DNA of 64,000 nt from Schistocephalus solidus (taxonomy: Eukaryota > Platyhelminthes > Cestoda > Diphyllobothriidea > Diphyllobothriidae): positions 1 through 64,000 of the forward strand of contig WEDG01001426.1 of the NCBI GenBank assembly GCA_017591395.1, in the 5' to 3' direction. Every line of letters starts with the position of its first letter. The stretch's first letter is position 1. This document shows, piece after piece, positions 22,408 to 35,444 of this stretch. The notes under the pieces were generated by a model. It worked only from the letters and a program-made list of their open reading frames with translations, had not been told where the DNA came from and did no database searches. Both the position numbers and the translations under genes were made by a program.

Positions 22408-25400
22408 CATCAATCGGCTCTCAATTGACAGTGAATAAATGTCTGGAATAAGTTTTATTTCACCATCCACAAGTTCTTCACAGTTCACGGAGGAGGTGAG
22501 TCGCAATTCCACTGTTCTTGAGTGCTATGCTTCTCACCTGTTTTACAAAGCTTAATGCCTGTATATTAAAATGGTGGCATAATCCCGGCATTTTCATACC
22601 ACGGTAGTATAGCGCAGTATATTAAAATAATGCCGGCCTATTGTTATTGACATGCCGACGTATCCATGCGAGTTTTATGCCGGCATATTCGTGCCACTTT
22701 GATGCCTGTTCGAAAAAGCCTCTCTGGCTCGTGTTAAACGCACCCAGGATATTACGTAAACCAAGCGCACCTTTACTCTTGTATCCTCCCTTGTTTCACG
22801 CGTAAGAAAAGTTTGATGAACACGTTTTTATTAGTTATAATGGTCATACGAAGAGCCTTTCCTCTTGTCTGCACCGATTAGCGATGGCGTTTCTGGCAAA
22901 TCTGAATGCAGTTTGCAGCTCACCAATGAAATGCGCCGGTGTTCTACGTGTGGAAATCTTGAAGGAATCTTGCGGTTAGGTAAACTATAGAGATTTACCT
23001 TTGAGCACCTTGTGCGTGTGCATTGCTCAGAAATTAATTTCCCTTTCTCCAGCAACATCGAACTGACCCACCAAATCCTCGGTCAACACATGGAGTATCA
23101 TTCCTCCCATAACTTCGATACAACTTATGTTGTGAATTTGATGTAAGAAATGAACTTGGATAAGTACGTCGACAAGAAAATGCACGATTACCGTCTGCTG
23201 GCGGACATATGCTTTCAGAAAAGCGCTAATCTTATAAAATCTCGCCATTGCCTTGATAAAAAATAAAGGCGGATCATCCGTTCTGTGTTCCAGCGTGCTT
23301 TTCGGCAGAAGAAGGGGACTCATAGTCCATCTTTGTTCAAAGAACGCCTCATAAGGCAAGGCGAAGTCAAAAACGGAACCAGGACAGTGATCACAATGTC
23401 GTTGATTAGGCCTTTTCTTGGCTCCATTGTCTCATGACTTGGATAACTACCTGAAAGTTGAATTGAGGCTTTTATAAGTGGACTTTCGATGGACTCCCGA
23501 ATCTCTATGAATGGGCAGTTTTCAAAATCGCAGTTTTTGGCTAGCACTCTGGCGTCTTAGGTATCTTAATAAGCACGATTTGTTTAAGAAAAATGGTGAG
23601 GGTTGTTCATTGCTCTTCAGAGTATGAAAGTAATTTTGGAGATAGCGATACACTACCTGTGAATTTAAGTATTAGCTTCGTAACAAGACGCCAGTAGTCG
23701 ACGGGCATTTGCGCATCTGGCGTGTGTCGGTATGGGTATGGTGTAGTGGATTATGGTACAGTGAAGCGTTAATACATGCATTTTAAAAGCGAGTTCTTGG
23801 TCTTTGCGCTATGGGAAACTATTACATGAAGGGTGGGAATATCTTTAATTGGCGGATCACAGCTAACTGACTACGGCACTTCAGATATTTTATTACCTGG
23901 AACACAGCGCACAGGTAAGTTTACAGCCGTTTGACTACTGAATAATTTGACTATGTTAACGTAAGTCCTTATAACCACCTGGTGCCGCAACAGGTAGGGA
24001 CAATAGTTATTATCCGTTTCTCTGTAAGACTTGGCTACGACTAGTAGGCTGATACTTTTCGAAATCAACAAAATACGTTGGGTCCTTCTAAGATTCCGAG
24101 TGTCCATGCGACCATATCCTCTCATTTAGTTGCATTGTCACAGATCTCACTTCTTTTCAAGGCGTATTCAAGCGAACACTACAAGTTTTTCATTGAAACG
24201 TACACCCCATTGTTGCCCTTAATTGCTAAACAACAAAAATTTTTATTCGAGATTACACAAACACCTGAGCCGCACTTTTTGGCTGAATCTTTGCTTTAGG
24301 TGCATTCGACTTAAACTTACTTGTGCTGTACCACATCAGCGGAACACATTTTCGGGGTAAAATTTCTGAAGACCCCATATGCTCAGCGACATGAAGACTC
24401 AGTAAGAATCCTTGAATGTGCACGAATTCAGCAGTCCTTTTGCATCAGACCCCAGGATATCTACCATATATGGGGATGTGGTCACTTATACGTAACGTTG
24501 TGCTATTTTGCAGTTTAAACAGCCTCCGCGTCTGCCTAGCCCAAGTCCCTCAGCAGTCCAGTTCAATGACAGTCACAGCGATGGATGTAACTGCGGCTGT
24601 GCCTCTGTGACTGTGGAAGCCCTTGCTGCTATAGTGAGACTGAGAAACTATAAGACTTACGGGTTAGACCACGGGGATCGTCTTCTCAGAGTGCACAAAG
24701 CTGAAATACCGAGATTGGATTGATGCTGTAGTTTTGCAAATATTTTAAATGACATTATTTAAAGAACGACATCAGTAGTAACCTTTAATTTAGTATTTCG
24801 CTGCTAAAGCAGGCAACCGGTGAGCATGGGTGTGCACCGCTTTTGGTTAGGTACACGTTTTTGAACCCGCACACTTCGTTCCCCAGAATCCTTGAATATT
24901 GTCGCTATTAGTAGAAATTATGTGCTTTAAATTAAGCAATTTTTTCTGTAGCAAAATGGGAACCAAGGCTTGAATAAAGGGCCATGGCAGGGACTTCTTC
25001 GCTGTTGTCGTGGTCATTCATAAGGTCCATGTTTCTTTGCCAGCACTTTGAACCTATGCTATTGAATTGGTTGTTTCAATCGTTTTACTAGGCCACATCA
25101 GCGTCACATGTTCTGGTGATGGCCATCGTCAGTTTACACCCTGTTATGTCGCATAAAGACAGTCGTAGCTGTTTACAATTAAGTCCAAGGAGGGTCGTCT
25201 TGATTTTGAACAAAGAAATATATATATATACTCCGCCTAAACAGAAATTATATTTTTTTGCTATTGAGCAACTCCAACACTGAGCTGAATCTCCCGTTGG
25301 GTGGGCAATATTAACCGAGACCGGGCGTTGGATTAACTGACTGCCTGGACCATTTTTATTACGTCACGACCCCTAAAACCGATCGGAAACATAATGGGTC

Positions 25401-28400
25401 ACTACGTTATCTGATGTCCATATGCGTAATAGTGATGGAAGCTGCCCAACGGAACGGTGCTGCTCGTTTTGTATTCATGAAACTAACTGAAACATACTGT
25501 CTTTAGACAAGAAAAGTAATGGTTGCATTTGCAGTCATAGACTTATCTCTCCACTCGAATTGGTTACACTTTATTTGGGTGTAGTTTCTTCCCTACAATT
25601 CTCTTTTTCATTCGTTTTCCCATGCTTCGCTATCCATTTGGACTTAGATGCATCTACAAAATACAAAGCTTACGAGTCCTACCATAAACATTTCTTCACG
25701 CATCTTTGTTTTAGACATCTTCTGTCTTGACCCGCCGCAAACACCGTCGAACACATTCAGCTGGCCTCAATACGCCTATTAATGGTTGTTCAAACGGCAG
25801 CTACGGAGAAGGAGAACCGACATACGCCCAGCCTCAGCATTATGATGCATTAAAGTCTGATAGTGTCGATGGAGGCATTGACTCAACAGGACTCCTGAAA
25901 GTAGATTGTCGTTCACATCGTCGCTCAGCAAGCTATGGTGGTGAACTCTTCTCCTCTGCAACTCGGGAGATTAGTGAGGTGGCTAGTCGAGTAGCGGAAC
26001 AAGCTGAAGAGTTGGTGCTACACTTATGGGAGCAAGGTTGGCGCGTGGTGCACCACACTAGTCTGCCCTTGTGGCTTCGTGATAATGACTACCTTTTATG
26101 GGGCCACAGACCGCCTTTGACCTCATTCCAAGCCTGTTTCAGGTCTATTTTTCGACTACACACCGAAACCGTCAATATATGGACGCACCTCATTGGTGAG
26201 TTTGTTGCCTACGTTAGTACGGGTACTGAGCTGTACTTTTTCCTAGCTGGTTGAGGAGTTGTTCTGGTAAAAAGAAGGGAGACCGGGATGTCAACTTTCG
26301 GTCAGCCACCCTGCCAGGCCGAGGCCCGTTAGTTCAGGGATTTGAACCAGGACGCAGGTAGTCATATTGACCGCTCTAGAGTCGAATCTCTGTCGACTGC
26401 TATCGAAAGTCATACCAAAGTGGTGTTCTATAATCTACTTTATTTACAAGGCTCAATTGAAAATTTTAGTTTTTAATTTCGGAATTCGGATTTTGAAACA
26501 TTGCGGGCTCTTGCATAGCCGTGAACTGTAGTTAACCATAGAGTATTAGCGACAGCCCAGAGCCAGGAATGAGCCTTTCGGTCTGAAGGAAAAGGCGGAT
26601 CTTCTCAATTACGTCCTGCGGCCAGGATAAATCCCTGATCATTCTAAATTGAGTTCCAAGACACAACTGAACGAGCCTGTTCGAGCGCGTGTTTGTGATT
26701 CTGGTCACAGGTGATGGTTAGGGCTATTATTGACGGAATGAAGGCTACGGTTCTGCCGTTGCTCTCATACTATTCTTTCTTCTTTTTCTCGCAGGTTCTA
26801 TCTGCTTCCTAGTTCTTTGCGTTTCCTTCCTGATACAGCCTGGCATCAAGTTTCCTTGGCAGGAGAAAATAATAATATCAGTCTTCTTCTTGAGTGCAAT
26901 CGCCGCATTGGCCTTCTCATGGCTCTTTCACACTGTATCCTGTCATTCAGAGCACGTGGGAGTGCTATTTAGCAAGTATGACCTGAAAACAAATACCTTT
27001 TTTCCTTAATTCTTCCATTTAATGCGATTGTGGCTTTTCTTTTTCTTTTGTTGCCCATTGAAGCTGGGTAAGCCGCCGCAGCCTACTGAACACTACCTAA
27101 ACAGTATGTTACCCGTCTATCCATACGCACTTAGACCCCATTGTATTCCCTTGATATACTGCACAAAGATTTTGTTTACTATATCACGTCTTTACGAACT
27201 CTCATCTTCGGACAACATAGTAAATGAAGTAAGCAAATAATCTGGTTGAAACATTTGTAATTAGGAGACTTAGGGAGACACCCGTGTTGATACTCATTCT
27301 CTGCGGAAGAGAGATTTTCCGGCAAAATAGCTTTGCTTTTTGCTGCCATTTCGTAGACTGTAGTTGGCTCCTCATTTTCAAAGCGTTTTATGCCGAAAAT
27401 CGATCAGAAATTTCAACTGACTAGCTGATCTAGTCGGCCTTAAATTGATCTATTTTTTTCTTTATTCGATGCCTCAGACCTCGGGCAGATGTTTGTGTGG
27501 TTTGATGGTCGCTCGTGTTGCGCATCGTCAACTCGATGGAGGTGCTTGTAAATCGGCTTCCTCTTCGAATTAGTTCACCGCGGGTTCGTGTCTGCCTGGC
27601 TTTCTTAACTTCGTTGTAGCCATCTTGTCCTGGTCTTTGGGTATGTAATGAGACTGGACTTTACAAGCCACAGGCTTGTCTAGATGCCTGTTGATAGACT
27701 TCGAATCTGAATACCACGCTGCAAGTGTGAGTCTTCCTTGAGGTGCCTCGGCCTAAGATGGTCGCTTCTTGAAGGTCAAAAGCGTGACCAATTACAGGCT
27801 GCGATTTTGGGTCTAACCTCCGAGTTGCCAGTGTGGGCTTATGTAGGCGTTTGCGATTTTCGTCAAATTTCTCGGATGTAGTTGCAGTCCCTACTGTTAC
27901 AACATATTTGGTAGACAGCTGCCGAAGTTTCGGCCGATGGCAGTCTGTCCTTAGATTGCATCACGCGACAATGAATTGTTGCTGGTGGGCAACTTCACTT
28001 CACGGATTAATACCCCGGAACCTGAATTTGTAGATGCTTTAATGCTGCTAGAAAATGTAAAACATTTTATAAGCGTTAAAGGGCACGTATGCGATTTTTT
28101 TCGAGTAAGTGGCGCTATGCACTTCGGCTTCCTTGGAACCAGACGAAAATGTTACTTCTGTTTCCACTGTTGAGAGTTAAATACCGAAGTGTTCTATCCT
28201 TGTTATCTTAGACTAAATGCTCCAAAGTGTCGGTTGACTTAAATAGTCGATGACTTAACAACGCGCGTTCGCATTTCAAGCCTACCGCCCTGTTGCTGAA
28301 GTTTGGCCACCTGATAATGTCAGGAAAGCCGTAAATGACCGCTACAGTTTCACCCGTCCTTACGATAATGATCTTGTTTAAGGCATTTTATGGAGCATTT

Positions 28401-30664
28401 GTTGGTGCCCCACTGTCCAGATCTGCTGCCGCGGATCTTCACGCGTGGAGAGGTACACTTTGGGACATATTCGCGGCGGCTCTATCAGGCATGCTCGCAG
28501 CCGTACCAAGTAAGAGTAAGTTTAAGTAGAAGTGGCCCACTGAAAGTGCCCCAACGCAGCAAAGAGTTAGATTTCACTGTGCTGTGGGCATTGCAGTTGT
28601 CAAGGATTTTCCAACCGAGGGCTCACCGAATCCTACGGAGGATTCTCTGCTGCACTTTACCCTCCTGCACTCACCAGGTGTCCAAGCACGATCTCTCTTA
28701 ACCGCACCAAAGTAGTAATGCCACGTCTTGCAAGTTCGGATTTGCTTCTTGCGCAGTGCGTGTGGAGGTCGTCCAAGGCGATCTCAATGCTCCTGCTTCA
28801 GTGCAGAAGTAGTTGTGCTGTGTTGTTTAAAACACTGGATTAGTCTTAGAGAAGCGTTGGTAATCCTGCGTCAACTATCTAATCCGACTGATCATGGTGC
28901 AACTGACTGTTTTGTTCGTTTGCAGATTTTCTTCATTCAGAGGCATTTATCCAAGTCTCTTCCTGTCCGTAATCTCCCTCGGAGCAAATTTTATTCACTT
29001 GACAAAAAGATAAACTGACAAGAAGGGCAATTATGCGCAAAATTACCTTTCTAGAGGGGGGCGTTGTACGTTTATTTCCTCTGGTATAAGAGATACCACC
29101 GAGTAAGCCGAATAAGTCCTGAATGACCATATGGTCCCGCATTATTTTTTTCTTCTCAATTTTGATTGGCAGGTATCCTGCAGTGTTAAGTTTTGCAACC
29201 ACTGAGTATTTCATAACTGCGTAAATGGACTGTAAGTTAATTTGTGCTTGGCTCCCGACCACAATTATGTCCCTCAAGCCTATATCCTGTTGCAGTTAGA
29301 AATTTGAACCAGGTGTCTTCACGGTAGAGGACTGTGAAGAGCAAACTCAACGACATGTCAGTTTCCCTCTACTGCGTAAATTATTATCATTGCGTGGCCA
29401 ACCATTGTGGCATGACTACCGAGCTTCTGACTACCTGGACATCTCATGACACAGTCGTGTGGGTTTATCAAAAATATCATAATTAAAAACTTTCCTAAAA
29501 CCATAATACGTTCTTTCTTCAGGTACACCATTTGAAGGCTAGATTTTTGTAAGTATATACTTACTATAATTTATAAATCAATTTGCAAAGTTATATAAAA
29601 CCAGTTGACAAAATGCACACTACTGAAAGTGTGCTTTTTAAAGAACATTTTTTTTCATTGATGGCTGAAAAAGTGCCTGTTAATGCGCCAGCTTGCAATG
29701 GATGGGGAATGGCATTGAAGTTGCTTCCTCGACTACCATATTTCAACTTTTCTATTTTGATATTCATTTGAACTTGAAGGGCAAGTACGCATATATTAGG
29801 TGACAAAATGTCTGAAAACTGCTCAAGTTCGTTGTCTGTCCCTGGTAAACAATTTTGGTCAGTGGTTAGGGCGTTGAACATTTAGCTAACAAAACGCGGG
29901 TTTAAACCTCAGACGTTGGACATGGCTTGCTAATGATGGTTAATAAGACACATTGCCATTCTAGTCTTTCTGATCTTTATCAGTAAGGCTGTCATGAAAT
30001 TCCTTGACCATTTTCCGCTCGATGATAACAAAGGTATCGTCAACATACTGAGTCCAGAATTTCGGTTTGTAGTTTGCGAAAGCCAGGGTCTCTACTTTTT
30101 GGAGCACTGCCTCTGCGATGAAGCCCGAGAGTGGCGATCCCATTGGCGTCCCCTTGACCTGCTCATACGTTGTTCCTTCGAAAGTGAAGTACGTCTTCAG
30201 GCAGAATTTTTAGAGCTGGATGAGATGTCTCCGTTTCACCGTCTCGTCCGTTTCGTTGTACTTGCTCTCGAGCAGTTCGTTGACCGTTTCGATTGCCAGT
30301 TCTTGTGGGATCGAGGTGAAGAGAGAGGTGACATCCAATGACACTATCACCTCGTCTGCAGTAATTTGCACTTATTCGGCAGCAGATAACCTCTTTGGTG
30401 ATGGCGCACGAACCGCGCGCAGAGCGGAACAGAGTGCTCTCTCCCAGCCACCGGGAATCCAACTGATCCACTCTCCCCCTGCAGCACCGGGAACCGTAGA
30501 TGATCCGCCTCCCCCTTCCCCTAGTTCACAACATAACATGAGTCAACTTTTCACAAACCAATAGTCTGTCGACCCTGTCGTGTCAGCCAGTCTAGTGAGA
30601 CATTCTAACACTCACTTGTATTTATTTCGTCTGACGACCTGTTGGTGTGACCAGCTCAAAAATT

Positions 30665-30734
<70 letters not shown>

Positions 30735-30888
30735 AGTGTGAGGCTCACCGATCTGCTTAAGGAACATTTATGTTCCGTTGTGCCCTGGAACTCAGACTAG
30801 AGTACTCACAGGTAGTCGCATAGCGACGTGTAGCATATGTTGATAATGTGGAACCGACAAAGACAATGGGGCAAGGGTTCCACATTAT

Positions 30889-30927
<39 letters not shown>

Positions 30928-31126
30928 GGAACCGAAAAAGACAAGGGAGACCGGAATGGCCATTTCTGGCTTATTAGCCGTCATCAGCCGGTCTCCCTTG
31001 TCTTTGTCGGTTCCATTTCATCATATGCCACACGTCGCTATGCGACCGCCTGCGAGAGCTCTAGTCTGAGCTCCAGGGCACAACGGAACATACATGTTCA
31101 TTAAGCAGATCTGTGAGCCGCACACT

Positions 31127-31185
<59 letters not shown>

Positions 31186-31658
31186 CGAATGTTCGAGAAT
31201 ATGCGAGGCCCAGGTAATTGTATTGAAGAAGACGGGAAGGCGTTCTCTGGGACCAAAATTTTATTCATCCGACGTTTCGAACTCTCACGCGAGCCCATCG
31301 TCAAGGAATAAAAGACTGTACAGCTCAGTGCTTATTTAACTCACCTCTGCCGAGTATGACCTTCATCAGCGCCATTGATTTGTTCGCGCAGGGCCTGATA
31401 TGCAGCTGGCAGATCGATATGTCTATTGATCGATTCCGCGGTCGAGTGCCACGATTCCTGCAGCAGGCGTGAAATTCGGTCGTCTGACTGGCCCAATATT
31501 CTCACGCTGCCAAAGTCAAAGTCGTGCTCTGGCGAGGATGCGTGAGCGGCTAACAAGGAGAGTTTATCCTTCCTTCTCACAGCGAGCTCGTGCTCGTGCA
31601 TTCTCGTGCAAACCCGTTTACCGGTTTCGCCAACATAATTTGCTCGACCACAACGGCA

Positions 31659-31724
<66 letters not shown>

Positions 31725-34700
31725 CGCAAAGACGTTATACCGTACTTCCGACATAGATACTAGCTAAAAGCCCAGACACGTGTTTCGCCGATGTTTCTGC
31801 TGCTGTGTGACACAGCAACGAGGGGTTCGGCTCCTCAGTGGGTCCCCCAGCGTTCTCTATGCGGTTTCTGGTATATGGACTCCAGCTAGTATCTATGTCG
31901 GAAGTACGGTATAACGTCTTTGCCATATAAGATTCATACTACTTGTAGTACTACTTGTTTGTAGAATGGGCATTACGTGGTTATTCCACAGTGGTTGATT
32001 GTCTTCGACCCAAATGTTCATTGAAATTTCGGGTCTGACGCTAAAAAGTCATGTCCGAAGCACCTGACTCCATGTCCTGCACTTAATAATTTCAGAAATT
32101 ATTTACCCGATTATTCTCTGGAGTCCATATACCAGAAACCGCATAGAGAACGCTGGGGGACCCACTGAGGAGCCGAACCCCTCGTTGCTGTGTCACACAG
32201 CAGCAGAAACATCGGCGAAACACGTGTCTGGGCTTTTAGCTAGTATCTATGTCGGAAGTACGGTATAACGTCTTTGCCATATAAGATTCATACTACTTGT
32301 AGTACTACTTGTTTGTAGAATGGGCATTACGTGGTTATTCCACAGTGGTTGATTGTCTTCGACCCAAATGTTCATTGAAATTTCGGGTCTGACCCTAAAA
32401 AGTCATGTCCGAAGCACCTGACTCCATGTCCTGCACTTAATAATTTCAGAAATTATTCACCCGATATATATATATATATATATTAATATGCGTAAAGATT
32501 CGAGGTCCCGTTATCTTATCGCGTTCATCATCTGAAGAAGACGAAAAAGAAGAGGGGGCGAGTTCATGGACCAAATTGTATTTGTACTGACGTTTCGAAA
32601 GCCTTCTCACTTCCATCATCAGAGTAAAGTGCTTGCTGCTCCTGGTGGTCTTGAGTTAGTCAGTCTTGCCGCGTGCCTCGTGGTCGCGTGAACTTTGACC
32701 TGCCCGATCGCCGCTGACTTCCTTAGACCTCCCCGAGGTTGAATGCCGGCGGGCTCGCGTGACTGCTGTCCCCTTTGGAGCCGTCGTAGGTTTAGGCAAG
32801 GCAGCGTGCCTGTTGGCCTCCCCCACGTCAATCAGCGGACTGAGCAGTCGTTGCTGCTCTCGTGAGTTGTTATCCGATTTACGGGCGCATTCGTGAGGCA
32901 GTGTTTGACTTTGGTCATGTGACCTTCGGCCGCCACCCCGCTTTTCCGTGAGCCTGGGCTCTCGGTTCCGTGTGCTCGTTTGCCTTATTGGCCCTGGCCG
33001 AACTGATCCGAGCCGTGTACGAAGCGCCTGGTAGGCGGGATGTAAGTCTATAGCTCGGTTGAGTGTACCAGTCGAGGACCAGCTCTCGAGCACCAATCTG
33101 GCCATCTTCTCATTGGCTCGGCCAATCACCCTTGTTTTGTCAAAGGCGAAATCATGGTTCAGCTGTTGTGCGTGACCATAAACCAAAGACAACTTGTCTT
33201 TGCGGTTGATTGCAAGTTGGTGTTCATGCAACCTTGTGCCCAGGCGTTTGCCCGTTTCACCCACATACCTTGCATCACAATTTTGGCATGGTATGCTGTA
33301 GACCACTGCTGATTGTTCTGTCACTGGTAGCGGGTCTTTGGGCTTCATAACTTGCTGTCTGATAGTGCATTCTGGTTTATGAGCCATGCCAATCCCAAAA
33401 GGTTTTAGGATTCTTGCAGTCGCCTCTGAAACATTCCTCACATAGGGGATTGCGAGCCAAAACTTTGGCTTCTCTTCATTCGACCGCTCAAACTGAGGCT
33501 TCCTGAGGCATTTGTGGATGAAGGACTTTAGGTAACCGTTGGCTGTAAAAAGGGCATGTAAGTACTCCATCTCCTCCTTCTTCCTACTGTCGTCGCTGCA
33601 GTGTGTTTGGACACGTCGGATGAGGGTTCTGACACAACTGCGTTTGTGGCCAACAGGGTGGTTGCTTCGGAAATGGAGGATACGCCTAGTTTTGGTTGCC
33701 TTACGGTAGACCGTTGTCCTTATCTTCCCGTCTGCCAGCTTTGTAACTTGGACGTCAAGGAAGGGCAACTGATTGTTGACTTCTTCCTCCATGGTAAACT
33801 GGATGTCGGGAAAGATTGAATTCAACAATGCCCTGAAAGCCTGCAAGTGACTCCTCTTGATTATGACGAACGTGTCGTCGACGTATCTGGCCCAGAACTT
33901 CGGTGGGTACGAGCTGAAGACCAGCTGCTCAAGCCTCTGCAAAACTGCTTCGGCAATTAGTTCAGACAGAGGCGAGCCCATTGGCGTCCCCTTCTTTTGC
34001 TCGTAGACCTGGCCGTTGAATGTGAAGAACGTCTTAAGACACAGTTCTAGGAGTTCGATGATATGCACTCGTTTGAGTTTTTGGTCGGTCTCGTTATATT
34101 TTTCCTGGAGAAAGCCGTCGATAGTTTCGATAGCCAATGCGGGTGGGATAGAGGTAAATAACGAGATCACGTCAAAGGACACCGTCACCTCGTCAGCCTC
34201 TACTTCAAGATGTTTGATGCGCGTTAAGAACTCGTCAGCTGACTTCACTGTCCACTTCGAATCCTTGGTTAGGAAACAAAGTCGCTGATACAACCACTTT
34301 GACAGCCCAAAGGTTGGGGTGCCACGTAAGGAGACGATGGGGCGTAGGGGCACTCCTGGCTTGTGAACGTTCGGCAGGCCGTAGAAGCGTGCCATCGCGG
34401 AATCAGATGGCTTTTGTGGCCAGCGCTTCAAACATCTTGAAGTAGAGGCTGACGAGGTGATGGTGTCCTTTGACGTGATCTCGTTATTTACCTCTATCCC
34501 ACCCGCATTGGCTATCGAAACTATCGACGGCTTTCTCCAGTGCAAGTCATGAAGCCCAAAGACCCGCTACCAGTGACAGAACAATCAGCAGTGGTCTACA
34601 GCATACCATGCCAAAATTGTGATGCAAGGTATGTTGGTGAAACGGGCAAACGCCTGGGCACAAGGTTGCATGAACACCAACTTGCAATCAACCGCAAAGA

Positions 34701-35390
34701 CAAGTTGTCTTTGGTTTATGGTCACGCACAACAGCTGAACCATGATTTCGGCTTTGACAAAACAAGGGTGATTGGCCGAGCGTATGAGAAGATGGCCAGA
34801 TTGGTGCTCGAGAGCTGGTCCTCGACTGGTACACTCAACCGAGCTATAGACTTACATCCCGCCTACCAGGCGCTTCGTACACGGCTCGGATCAGTTCGGC
34901 CAGGGCCAATAAGGCAAACGAGCACACGGAACCGAGAGCCCAGGCTCACGGAAAAGCGGGGTGGCGGCCGAAGGTCACATGACCAAAGTCAAACACTGCC
35001 TCACGAATGCGCCCGTAAATCGGATAACAACTCACGAGAGCAGCAACGACTGCTCAGTCCGCTGATTGACGTGGGGGAGGCCAACAGGCACGCTGCCTTG
35101 CCTAAACCTACGACGGCTCCAAAGGGGACAGCAGTCACGCGAGCCCGCCGGCGTTCAACCTCGGGGAGGTCTAAGGAAGTCAGCGGCGATCGGGCAGGTC
35201 AAAGTTCACGCGTCCACCATGGATATAATACGAGGCGCGCGGCAAGACTGACTAACTCAAGACCACCAGGAGCAGCAAGCACTTTACTCTGATGATGGAA
35301 GCGAGAAGGCTTTCGAAACGTCAGTACAAATACAATTTTGGTCCATGAACTCGCCCCTTCCTATTCGTCTTCTTCAGGAGATGATGAACG

Positions 35391-35444
<54 letters not shown>

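Noticed and set aside
22831..23547. Pair of - strand frames suspected to be a Penelope RT relic in PAQR intron 1
   Set aside because: I looked for FDV, GxPMGSP, YVDD and YVGETG-like motifs in all - strand frames and found none that convinced me.
26196..26254. Extension of the PAQR exon past 26195 to the stop at 26252-26254
   Set aside because: The residues do not resemble TM1, whereas splicing at 26195/26196 to 26795 restores the family sequence exactly.
30757..31756. Several open frames containing long YIYIYI strings
   Set aside because: These are translations of (TA)n microsatellites joined to neighbouring repeats.
34016..34288. + strand open frame of 90 codons
   Set aside because: It is the antisense of the Penelope RT. 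Its sequence reappears in the first 38 codons of the 629-codon - strand frame only because the two copies are inverted.
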